Shown in pieces: positions 24,151-34,918 of a stretch of DNA of 64,000 bases. A model generated the notes under the pieces. The model was not told where the DNA came from. It searched no databases and was given only the letters and a program-made list of their open reading frames with translations. Every line of letters starts with the position of its first letter. Position 1 is the stretch's first letter. Both the position numbers and the translations under genes were made by a program. The DNA is taken from the NCBI GenBank assembly GCA_029783825.1, contig JAREIK010017140.1, positions 1 to 64,000 on the forward strand. Direction: 5' to 3'. The DNA comes from Sapria himalayana. Taxonomy: Eukaryota > Streptophyta > Magnoliopsida > Malpighiales > Rafflesiaceae.

Positions 24151-27139
24151 TCGACCAAGTTGAGGGTTCTAGAATCTTCAACCAATTAACTATGATATAT
24201 CTATTTGGAGACCATAAAAGGTCATAAGAAGAATGTGTGCATGGCATAGAATCGAAGGGAGTATGAATTTTTATTTTAGTAGTTGTGCTTCTAATTGATC
24301 TATCACCGCAATTGTGGATGAGGAAGCTCGAACAACAAGTAATGGAAACTAATGAGTATGGAGGACTGAAATGAAAGTGAAGAATTAGCAGATATATCAT
24401 TTGAAGGAAGAAATGCATGAAATGAAAGAAGAGAAGGTATGAGCAGATTACTAATTTGAAGGAAAGAAATACATGAAATGAAATGAAGAGAAGGATGAAC
24501 AGTTTACTCATTTGTAAGAAAGAAAGCAAGAAATTAAAGAAATGAATGATGAGATGAAATAATTAAATTTGTGTAATGCAATAGTAGAAGTCCTATCTGG
24601 AAGTCACAGTTAGCGGTATTGACATGACATATAGCCATTTGAGATCTAGCTGTGAAACCTTGCAGGAGGGCTAGCACAAAATACCACAACTAATTATGAG
24701 GATGATTGCATATCAGAATATTTATGAACTATTTTTATTTTTGATCTGTGTAGCAAAACATTATGAGTTTTTTTTTTTGGAGGTTTTCAAATTTATAATT
24801 CTTGTTTTGTTCTTTGCTTTGCCAATTAACCTAATAATAAATCTTTGCAAGACATCTGAAGTGAGAAGCACAAAAAAATATGATTCAAAGCATTCAAACA
24901 TTTGCCACGGTCCTTCCAATGCATCCCATATGTACTAATTTTAGCTAGATCAAAGGAGGTAGAGCTTCTATTCTCTTCATTATTCCTGCAACATTTTTAT
25001 TTTTGCACTCTCTCGTCTAAACATCATTGCTTGACCTTTTTTAGTATTGTTAAAGCTGTATGACTATTAACTAGATTTGTGTTTGTTCATGTCTAATATT
25101 ACTATTATATATATATATATATATGTGAATATGTTTGTGTGCCCCCAAATATTTTGGGTAGCAGTTTTAGCCTATTATAGGTATGTAAAAGGCTTGGCTT
25201 GGTACATGTTGCTGAGAATATCACCTTAGCTTGCTAAAGCTGTGAGAAGAACGAAAATATTTTTGGTCCCACACAATGCAGGTTTGTTCTGATGCTCTTA
25301 TTTTGTGCAAATCTACATTGTTGTAGTTCAGATCCGTGACTACTTTTAATCAAGTAATCGGTGGAATTAATGGTTGAAATATTTATTAACCATTATGATT
25401 CCTAAATGAACCTACAAGTGTGGAAAATTTCAATACCATTTGTTGCCTATTGTCATTTCAACTTCCATTTCTCTTTTGTTTGGCACTTTCTAACTTTCTT
25501 ATAATTAACCATGACTAACGCGTAAGCTGGGGAATATAGAATAATATTTTGATAGGTAGTTCATTGAAATCTTGGAGTAATCTTGATTTGCTAATTTAAA
25601 ATAAGCTTATGATTATCTTGTCGTGTGAAATTTCTTGTAAATGGCAGTTGGTGTTGCATGCGCTAGTCTATCTATTTATCAATGACATAGTGTTGTGTTC
25701 TTTATTGGTTTATAAATGTACTATGTTATGCTCCATGCACAAGTGTACCAATGTTCTCTATCTGCACGGAGTACTAGAGGACAAAGAATTATAAGATGTA
25801 GACAATGCCTGAGAGACCTATAGGTGTGTTTTTAAGGCCAAGATTATTTACTTTTGTTGTCTTTGATGGTATGTGTATTTGCATTAGAGTACATGTGTGT
25901 GTGTCATCTAAGGCTATGTAATTTAATATATGTACATATAATACTGTAGTATATACGTACATATTTACTACAGTATATATGTACGTATATAGTGAGTAAA
26001 TATGTATTCTTATACTTGGGATATATGTACGTATATACCAAGTATATATGTTCGTATACTAAGTATATATGTTAGTATATACTAAGTATATATGTTTGTA
26101 TATACTCAGTATATGCATACATATATATTGTAGTATATACACACTTATATACTATAGTATATACGTACATATATACCGAGTATATACGTAGGTATATACC
26201 AAGTATATACATATGCATATACCGAGTATATAAGTACGCATATATAGAAAATATACAGATGCATATACCGAGTATATGCATATGCATATACCGAGTATAT
26301 GCATATGCATATACCGAGTATATACATATGCATATACCAAGTATAAACGTTGTATATATCGAGTATATACATATGTATATATCGAGTATATATGTATGTA
26401 TATACCAAGTATATACATACATATATACCAAGTATATACATAAGTCGGTGCGTATATTCATTTGTAGACATGTATATATTATCATACATACACACCCATT
26501 TACACACACACACACATTTGAATATATAATTAATCAGACTGGTCTGGTCATCATTGTGCATTGCTTACCGATGCAGATTATAAAAGCCATGGATATTAGA
26601 CCATCCCCAAAGGTGTGGAATGAAGATATATCTGGTCTAGGCCAGCCAGGCAGATAGTGGTTGGCCTTAAATCACTTAATAATTGTGTAGATATTAGGTC
26701 TTAGCAATTATCACATGGTACAAAGCATATGTATGAGGAAATAGGTTTTCTTGCTGTAGGTTCTGTAATGATTGGTTCTAATTGTATTAGGTCTTAGGAT
26801 GATGATAATGATGATGCTTATGTAGTGTCGTGTAATTTTATTAGATTTCACAAAGCTGTATTCAATCAGAAGAAAAAATGTAACATTACTCAATTTTTAC
26901 AGGCCGAGAGTGCCAGGAGGAATATCAGGTCATATTTTGGGAGAAGCAGGTTGCCGCCTCGTCAAGAATTCGCTCAATCTCAAAACGAGTGATTGGTAGG
27001 GAAGTTCATCAATCAAGAATCATCGTCCACGTTAATGCATGGACAACTTTTTTATTATAAAATATCATATATTGTTTTAGTTTTTATTTTAATTATTTAA
27101 TTAATTTTTTTAAAAAAACTAAAATTCTAAAAATAGATT
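24151..27139. mobile_element. Internal remnant of a second CACTA element (left end missing)
   Basis: Sequence between the right end of element 1 and another CACTA right end at 27423. It is less A+T-rich than the arms. At 24300-24555 it has repeated GAAGAAATGCATGAAATGAAAG-like words that would give Glu/Lys/Met-rich coiled-coil segments (KEEMHEMKEEK, QEIKEMNDEMK). CACTA transposase genes often end in such a coiled coil, so this may be the tail of a decayed transposase gene. Many stops interrupt it. Near 26904-27050 a possible exon follows a TTTTTACAG acceptor, with no product that I recognise. A minisatellite fills about 25925-26460. The most economical reading is that element 1 inserted into this element. 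Confidence 0.45.
25925..26460. repeat. 23-bp minisatellite, nearly palindromic unit
   Basis: From about 26217 to 26447 the unit CATATACCGAGTATATGCAT(ATG) repeats at a 23-bp period: CCGAG cores lie at 26268, 26291 and 26314, with more diverged units on both sides. Upstream, 25925-26216 has related but irregular GTATATAC/TACGTACATATA words. The unit is close to its own reverse complement. Since 23 is not a multiple of three, every frame on both strands stays open for long stretches, which explains the overlapping Tyr/Ile-rich reading frames of 88-147 codons. They are not genes. Confidence 0.85.
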
Positions 27140-27423
27140 TGGAATGAAAATAGCTAGGGGTTTTTCCCTATCTAATTTAGCTAGAACATTTTTATTACAA
27201 ATTTAGCTAGTGAAATCATTATTTTAGCTAGGGAATTTACCGTCGCTAAATATTTTTAGCCATGATATCCTTTCCTCATTAATTTTTAGCGAAGAGCACT
27301 TTAGATTGGGAATGCTTCCAACATTAATTCATCATTAATCCATGGTTATATCCCATTTAGCAATGGAAACCCACCATTCAGTTAGGGAGTTTTCCATAGC
27401 TGTTTGAGATTTTATTTGTAGTG
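27140..27423 (-). repeat. CACTA right terminus with subterminal repeats (second element)
   Basis: Holds TAGCTAGGGGTTTTTCCCTA, GTCGCTAAATA, and TTAGGGAGTTTTCCATAGCT words and ends ATTTGTAGTG at 27423, the complement of CACTACAAAT. It lacks the inner landmarks of the long arm of element 1, so it is a different subfamily. Microsatellite begins at the next base, so the element sat inside, or at the edge of, the array. Confidence 0.7.
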
Positions 27424-27656
27424 AAAGAAGAATAAGAAGAATAAGAATACGAAAAATAAGAAAAAAAAGAAGAATAATAAGAATAAGAAGAATAATAAGA
27501 ATAACATGAATAAGAAGAATAACAAGAATAAAAAGAATAAGAAGAAAATGAAGAATAATATGAATAAGAGAACTAAGAAGAATTAAAAGAATAAAAAGAT
27601 TAAGAAGAATAATTAAAATAATAAGTAATTGAAGATTAAAAAAAAATAAGAAGAAA

Positions 27657-27689
<33 letters not shown>

Positions 27690-28689
27690 TAAAAGAATAA
27701 GAAGAATAAGAAGAAAAAGAAGAATAAGAAGAAAAAGAAGAAAAAGATGAAAAAGAAGAATAAGAAGAATAAGAAGAATAAGAAGAATAAGAAGAATAGA
27801 AGATAAGAAATAAGAAGAATAAGAAGAAAAGAAGAATAAAAAGAATAAGAAGAATAAGAAGAATAAGAAGAATAAGAAGAATAAGAAGAATAAGAAGAAT
27901 AAGAAGAATAAGAAGAATAAGAAGAATAAGAAGAATAAGAAGAATAAGAAGAATAAGAAGAATAAGAAGAATAAGAAGAAAAAAAGAAAAAAAAGAAAAA
28001 AAAGAGTAAGAAGAATATGAAGTCTAAAAAGAATAAAAAAAAAGAAGAAAAGCTTGAAAAAGAAGAATACCACGGATAACAAGAATAAGTACAATAAGAA
28101 TAATATGAAGAATAAAAAGAATACGAAGATAAAGAAAAATAAGAATAATAAGAATAAGTTGAATAAGAAAAATAAGAAGAAATAGAAGAATTAAGTAAAT
28201 TTAGAAGAATAAGAAGAATAAAAAGAATAAAAAGAAAAGAAGAATAAGAATAATAATAAGAATATGAAGAATAAAAATAAGAAGAATAAGCTATTTTAGA
28301 TGAATAAGAAAAATAAGAATAATGAGAAGAATAAGAATAATAAAAAGATTAAGAAGATTAAGAAGATTAAAAAGAATAAGAAGAATAAAAAGAATAATAA
28401 GAATAAGAAGAATAAAAAGAATAACAAGAATATGAAGAATAAGAAGAATAAGAAGAATAAGAAGAATAAGAAGAATAAGAAGAATAAGAAGAATAATAAG
28501 AATAAGAAGAATAAGAAGAATAAGAAGAATGAGAAGAAAAAGAAGAAAAAGAAGAATAAGAATAAAAAGAAGAATAACAAGAATACTAAGAATAAGCTAA
28601 AAAAGAATAATAAGAAAAATAAGAAGAATAAGAAAAATAAGAAAAATAATTAGAATAAGCTGAATAAGCAGAATTAGAAGAATAATAAG

Positions 28690-28721
<32 letters not shown>

Positions 28722-29190
28722 TAAGAAGAATAATAAGAATAATAATAATATTATTATTAAGAAGAATAATAAGAATAAGAGGAATAAGAAGAATAATAAA
28801 AATAATAAGAATAATAAGAATAATAAAAATAAAAAAAAATAAAAAGAATAAGAAGAATAGGAAGAGTAATAAGAATATTAAGAATAAGAAGAATTAAAAG
28901 AATAAGAAGAATTGGAAAAATAAGAAGAATAAGAAGAATTAGAATAAAAAGAAGAATACAAAGAATAAGAAGAATAATAAAAATAAAAGGTACACGAAGA
29001 ATAACAAGAATAAGAAGAATAAGAAAAATAAGAAGAATTAGAATAATAAAAAAGATAATAAGAATAAGAAGAATAAAAAGATTAATAAGAATAAGAAGAA
29101 TAAGAATAATAAGAATAAAAAAAGAATACGAAGAATAAAAAGAATAAGAAGAATAAGAAGAATAAGAAGAATAACAAGAATAAGAAGATA
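27424..29190 (+). repeat. (AAGAAGAAT)n microsatellite block 3
   Basis: About 1.8 kb. It contains the most perfect 9-bp run of the window (about 27838-27980), which implies recent expansion or homogenisation. Two (AAT)n runs turn into (ATT)n: 28690-28722 and 28738-28759, each a perfect short palindrome. A pure (AAT)n run lies at 27657-27689. LINE copy 3 starts at its right edge. Confidence 0.95.
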
Positions 29191-29599
29191 GTTCTTTTTA
29201 TGACAAAATACTATCAACTTCTAGAGATAGAAAGTGCAGTTCTAGAAAGAGAAACATCCATTTTTGAATGACAAAAAACTCAAATTGAAGCAAAAAATCG
29301 ATAAAACTGATTATTACTCTGATAAAATCATTATCTTTTATATTTAAAGAGCCCAAGCTTTTGTGTCTGACGTTTGATGCAAAACAGGTGGAGCTAGTTG
29401 TAATTTTTACATGGTAATACTTTCGAAGCTTTCTAAACAATTCAAGCATACTCTATCGGAAAATTTTCTCATGGCAAACATGACTTCAAGGATATTCATG
29501 ACTTTTTCCTAAATTAAAGTTACAGGAAAAGGTGAAAATTGTGTTGTTTGATGGGAAGCATATCTTTTTCCAGCAAGGAAAATGATGACTTTCTTAGAT

Positions 29600-29983
29600 T
29601 ATGGCTAAGGGGATAGTTGAGCAATGCTGGATATCCTATGTGCACATTCAAGTGGTCGCCTGATTTTCTCCACTGAAGAATACTCACAGGCACTGGTATG
29701 GTTTTCATTATCAAAGTTGCCTCTCCATTTCTTTAACAAACACACACTATACTCGATCACTCTCTGTTTGAGCAAACCATGGCTAATCGATGAAGCCATG
29801 GTCTTCATTACCAGGTCGAGTGTGGCAAAGATGTGTGTCGAAGCCAACTTGAAAATCTTCCCTCTACTTAGAGTGTGTGTGGGTAGTGATCTCTCTAATG
29901 GATAATGGCAGGAAGCTAATCCAGAATTCATGCCAAGCTATTGCCAAAACTGCCTCAAAATGGGACACGCAGAGGGAGAATGT
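29600..29983 (+). pseudogene. LINE copy 3: DUF4283-like region and zinc knuckle
   Basis: One frame (29690-29905) reads ALVWFSLSKLPLHFFNKHTL, then ITLCLSKPWLIDEAMVF and RSSVAKMCVEANL: the core of DUF4283, with the conserved LPLHFFNK and SVAKMCVE signatures. A stop after DLSNG separates it from the zinc knuckle YCQNCLKMGHAEGEC at 29939-29983, whose four ligands are intact. The preceding 29191-29600 (leader and start of the domain) is shared with copy 5 but broken. Confidence 0.85.
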
Positions 29984-30520
29984 ATGGAAGGGGTAGGAGC
30001 AAGAGGGAGGGTAATACTAGGAAGGAAAATAGGAAAGGGGGAGGAAGTGTATGGGTAAAGAGGGGGAGGAAGTGTATGGGTAAAGAGGGGGAGCAAGGAT
30101 TGGGATATAAAAAGTGAGCAGTTTAGAGGTGAGGGGGTAGAAGAGAGGGAGAAAACAAGAAAGGTAGTAAGCGAGATTGGTAGAAAGGGGTGGAGAGAGA
30201 AGGGGTAGAAGAGAAGATAGTGGAAGGAGAAATTTTAGAAGTGGTGGAGGAGAAAGGTAAGGAGAGGGAAGAAAAGGAAATGGGTAAGATGGAGGGGATT
30301 AGAAGGTGATTAAAGGTATTGGCAAGAAGGGCCGAAGGGTGAGGGATAGAATGGATGGAAGGGAGAAGGGGTGGTAGGGCTAGAGATAGAAGGAGGGAGA
30401 GTAGAAGAGAGATGGAATGAGCAAAAAACATAGAAGAATACAATTGGGTGGAGGATGACCTCTTATCGAAGGAAGAATCAGAGTTGAGAAGTTGGCAACT
30501 GATAAGCATTAGCATGGGAG
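29984..30520 (+). other. LINE copy 3: purine-rich linker
   Basis: Almost pure A/G on the + strand, dominated by GGGAGGAAG and AGAGAGG words. It links the zinc knuckle to the endonuclease, as the Gly/Glu/Arg/Lys-rich linker does in copy 4, but here it is full of stops. A near-perfect 28-bp direct repeat lies at about 30040-30090 (GGGGGAGGAAGTGTATGGG twice). The minus-strand Ser/Leu/Pro-rich frame over it is a shadow. Confidence 0.7.
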
Positions 30521-30784
30521 AATACAAGTTGGATTCTAACCCACCAAATGATGATTTGTGTCTAAAGAAACAAAAGCTAGATGTGTCCCATAGAATAGAG
30601 AGAATGTGATGGAAGATATTAGAATCATGGGAAAAAGCCTTGAAAAAAATAACTTAGTAAAGAATGTAGAACCGGAACCACCAACCTCTAGTAAACCACC
30701 AAAAAATATGAAAAAATATCTAAATATGAAATATGATTCTAAATGTACCACTAGAGCACAAGCAAGAGATACTTAGGAATGATT

Positions 30785-31460
30785 AATAGCTTGTATTTGA
30801 ATGTAAGAGGGGAAGCAAATGCTCCTATGATAAATAGAATTAAATGATTAATTAAGATTCACATGATTAAAATTGTTATTTTAGCTGAACCAATGGCAAA
30901 TAATAATCAACTTGAAAAATATATAAAGGTGATTAGCATAGATAAGGCCTATTTGAATTCAAATTGTAAGATGTGGGTAATGTGGAATAACTACATGGAC
31001 ATTGAAATATATGCAGAAGCAGAGCAGGTAATGACCTCTAATCTAGAAAAATATTCAGAGCCAATATTTTCATTGGTGTATGCAAGCAATGCGAAGGAAG
31101 AAAGGATGGACCTATAGTAGGAAATAAAAGATTTAACCGTTATGAAGTCCCCATGGATTATCGGAGGAGACTTCAATGTGATCAGAAACTCTATTTAAAA
31201 AAGCAGAGGAAGACCGCTGGACCTGAAAGAAGTAGCACAGTTAACGAGGCTATTGCCAGCATAAACCTTATGGAGGTAAACTTCTTAGGGTCGAACTTTG
31301 CATGGTGTAACAATTGGAAGCAGAGAGGGGAAATCTAGTCCAGACTAGATTGGGTCCTATTTAACTCACAATGGTTGGATAAGCTGGGTGAAATGTCAGA
31401 CATCGAAGTAGAACTTGCTCAGATCACAGTCGCTTCTAATGACATTCCTAAAGAATGAAG
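30785..31460 (+). pseudogene. LINE copy 3: APE-type endonuclease remnant
   Basis: Starts with SLYLNVRGEANAPM (usual LYWNMRG). It continues KIVILAEPMANN (catalytic Glu in AEP), MWVMWNNYMDIEIYAEAEQV, FSLVYASNAKEE, then PWIIGGDFNVIRNS near 31150 with GGDFN intact, MEVNFLGSNFAWCNN at 31270-31313, and SRLDWVLFNSQWLDKLG. The final TCSDHS segment near 31405-31430 survives only in another frame. Stops at 31118 and 31336 and a frameshift after IRNS disable it. Confidence 0.82.
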
Positions 31461-32089
31461 AAAATATAAAATCTTTAAATTTCATAATATGTTGGGAATG
31501 CACAAGGACTTTGACATCGTAGTAAGAGAAACATGAAAAAAACTAGCATCAGTCAATCCCATGCAAATATTGGCATAAAAATTGTGAAACTTATGTTTGG
31601 CTCTTAGTAAATGGAACGTGGAGGGTTTTGGAAATATCACCAAAAGGATTCAGGAAGCTAAGGAAAAGATAGCCTCTCTAGGAATATAGTATGAGGAGAG
31701 GCCAAATGATGCTTCAAGAATAGAAGTGAGTAAAGCAAATGCTGAGCTAAGGCTTTGAATGCGCATGGAAGAGGTCTTCTAGAAGCAAATGGAAAAAATC
31801 AAGTGGCTAAAAGATGAGGATAAAATACAAAGTTCTTTTAATACAATGGCAAAAATCAGAATCCAAAAAAAATAAAAAATAAAAGGGCTTAAAATAGTTA
31901 ATGGGGAATGGATATAAAAGAATGATGAAATAAAAAAAGAGTTGGAATAATATTTTATAAGTCCCTTATGCGGTCCAAAAACCAATAGGAGATACACATT
32001 AATGGAAATCATTTAGAGAAGCATCATGGAAGAAGATAACAAATACTGGAAGAATTTTTGAGAGAAGAAGATGTAAAAGAGGCAGTATT

Positions 32090-33270
32090 TAGCACCAATA
32101 AAGATAACGCTATAGGTCTAGATGGTTGGAATAATGGGGTTTTTCAACTTAGCTAGACTATCATTAAAAAAGATCTGGTCATAGCTATTGCTTGAATTTT
32201 TGTTGGTGCAGACATTACAAAAGCATGGGCTAGTTCATTCATTGAATTGATTCCAAAAAAAGCAAATCCATAGAGAGGAAAAGATTTCAGGCCAATTAGT
32301 TTATGTAATATAATTTACAAAATTCTAGCCAAATTTCTCCCGAACAGGCTTAGTAGGATTCTCCCTAGCATTATATATGTTGAACAAGCATGCTTTGTCA
32401 AGAATAGGTTGATGATGAAAAATATCAATCTAGCCTAAAAATGATAAGAAAAATAGGAGCTGGGGCAAGAGAGCATAATGTCATTCTAAAATTAGACTTG
32501 TCAAAAGTATTTGATAGAGTGGAATGAGATATTGTATGCTCTCTAATGAGAAACATGATGTTTTTTTTTGAATTTTGGATAGATCTAATGCACCGATGCA
32601 TTTCTAGAGCATTGGTCAAAATCCTTATAAATGGACAAGTAGGTGGAGAAATCAAACTGTCAAGAGGGCTCAGACAAGGGGACCCCTCTCTCCATTTTTG
32701 TTTAACATATATTTAGAACTATTTATAGTAAATCTAAAAGAGGAAGTGAGAGCGGGTAAAATTCTAGCTTTTAAGCAACCAAGGCACACTCCAATTGTCA
32801 CTTGCTTGGGATACGCGGATGATATTATTATCTTCACAAATGCAAGCAGCCATTCAATGAGAAATATGATGATGCTATTGCAAACACTAGAAGAGGTATC
32901 AGGGCAAATGCTGAACAAAAATAAATGTCAATTCATTATAGTAGCAAAAATACTAGAAAACATAGGCTACAAGATTCAAAAGGCTACGGCTTTTGACAAA
33001 ATAAAGACACTTTAATATATTTGGGTTGCCTGATTTATGAAGGAAGAGTGAAAGAGAAATATTTAGCCTTCTTAGTGGATAAGTTGAGACAAAAGATTGC
33101 AGTTTGGAAAGAGGACCTGCTAAGTATGGTAGGAAAAATCATGTTAATTATGCATGTGTTGCAAGGCTCTCTAGCACACATCTTAATGTCAATCCAGCCA
33201 CCAAAAAGCATTATAAGAAAACTTGAAAGAGAAATGGCCAGTTTCTTATGGGATAAAAAAGAATGAAAAA
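32090..33270 (+). pseudogene. LINE copy 3: reverse transcriptase remnant, catalytic motifs intact
   Basis: GLDGWNNG (usual GPDGW) near 32110, FRPISLCNIIYKILAKFL near 32290-32340, motif A KLDLSKVFDRVE followed by TGA for the Trp (about 32490-32528), SRGLRQGDPS near 32660, and motif C LGYADDIIIFTNASS at 32806-32850 with both Asp residues present. The thumb is one clean frame: LVDKLRQKIAVWKEDLLSMV to SFLWDKKE (33075-33266). The fingers (31480-32090) are decayed. Lesions are a few stops and frameshifts. Confidence 0.83.
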
Positions 33271-33739
33271 ACAAGGTACATTGGAAAAAATAGCAAGAGT
33301 TATGCTATATGAAGGAAGAGCATGGGCTAGGTTTCTAAAGCCTAAATGATATAGCCAAAGCCTGGGCCTATAAAAAATGGTAAAGGCTGAAAGAAAATGG
33401 AATCCTTTGGGTGGCATATATAAAAGCTAGGTATGGATTACACAAAAGGCTTTTAATGACCCAAAAAAGGCATCAAAAAGCTAGAAGTTGATGCAAAAGC
33501 AACAAAGCATCATTGAAAATCATGCAATATCGACTAATAGTGGGTGGAAATGGACCTTGAATGCACATGGAACCTTCACGCTGAAAAGTGCCAAATTATT
33601 AGTGAGAAACAAAAGGCCACCACAAGAGATATTTGAAAGTGTATGGGTAAAAGAGATTCCATAGAAAAGAAATTTCTTAATGTGGAAACTTCTCTCAAAT
33701 GTAATCCGAATAGACAAAAACATTCAGAGGAAAGGAATA

Positions 33740-34917
33740 AGATTAGCTTCTAGATGCGAATGCTGTCATCAAGAGATAAAAAGTGCCGAGCACTTATTCT
33801 CAACAGGGAAAATAGCCACAAAGTTGTAGGATAAATTAAAGATAGATACAGACATAGAAATAGGGACAAGAAACCTTAAAGACTGATTAAAAACATGGGG
33901 TCAAAAATAGACAAAAAATAAAATCCTTAAATGGATAAGAAATTACTTACCGCAGATAGTAGTCAGGTGTTTATGGAAAGCTAGAAACAGAAATAGGTTT
34001 AAGGATATTCCAATGAATGTCAATAATATATTAGAAGAAATTAAAAAATAAAGCTCATTCATTTCTGCCTGTAACCCGATAAGACTTAGAAACATAGGAC
34101 TGGATGAAAAAAGAAAAAAGGCAAGGGGTCTTATAGTGAGTGCAAGAAAATTGTCAATTATAAAAATCACTAGCTGGAAGAAACCACCGAAAGGTGGGTT
34201 AGTTCTTTACTCCGATAGAAGTTTTAAAAGTGATATGGGAGTGGCAGGAGGTGGAGGTCAATAACAAACGAGGAGGGCAGACAATGAGAGCTTTTACAAT
34301 GAGGGAACAACCTCTTCTACTTTACATTTAGAGATGATGGCCTTGCATAAAGGGCTGCAAATTTGTAAGGAAAATAGTTTACTAAACATATAGGTGTATG
34401 TAGATTCGAGTTTACTAGTGGATCTAGTGACAAGAAAAATAGAATTATGGAGATTTGAAAAGGATATTAGCAAAATAATAGAACTCCAATGGAAGTTTTA
34501 AAAGTGATATGGGAGTGGCAAGAGGTGGAGGTACAATAACAAATGAAGAGGGAAGAGAATTGAGAGCTTTTAGAATGAGGGAACAACCTCTTCTACTTTA
34601 CACTTAGAGATAATGGTCTTGCATAAAGGGTTGCAAATCTGTAAGGAAAATAGTTTACTAAACATATAGGTGCAGGTAGATTCGAGTTTTCTAGTGGATC
34701 TAGTGACAAGAAAAATAGAATTATGGAGATTTGAAAAGGATATTAGCAAAATAATAAAACTACTAATAGAATTTGAGGGAGAAATAATGTACATATTTAG
34801 AGAGGTAAATGCTCTGGCAGACAAATTAGCAGAAGAAGGTGTGAGGAAAGGTTCACAGAAATTTGATGGGAACAAAATTCCTGATATGTATAAAGGGTTA
34901 ATAAGATTAAATAAATA
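33740..34917 (+). pseudogene. LINE copy 3: zf-RVT and RNase H with internal tandem duplication
   Basis: zf-RVT reads LASRCECCHQEIKSAEHLFS near 33746. RNase H begins LVLYSDRSFKSDMGVAGGGG near 34198. A 274-bp segment running from the first catalytic strand into VDSSLLVDLVTRKIELWRFE is then present twice in direct tandem (about 34210-34483 and 34484-34757). The second unit continues into MYIFREVNALADKLAEEGVR and ends PDMYKGLIRLNK with TAA at 34916-34918. The duplication breaks the fold even apart from stops. Confidence 0.83.
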
Positions 34918-34918
34918 A

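Noticed and set aside
24113..24529. Minus-strand frame of 138 codons rich in Phe, Leu and Ser
   Set aside because: It crosses the CACTA right terminus and is the complement of purine-rich GAAGAAATG words, so it cannot be a conserved gene.
26072..26657. Overlapping Tyr/Ile-rich frames of 88-147 codons on both strands
   Set aside because: They are translations of a 23-bp near-palindromic minisatellite. A period not divisible by three keeps several frames open at once.
30123..30527. Ser/Leu/Pro-rich minus-strand frame of 134 codons
   Set aside because: It is the complement of the LINE's polypurine linker, with no domain, and the related linkers in copies 4 and 5 do not conserve it.
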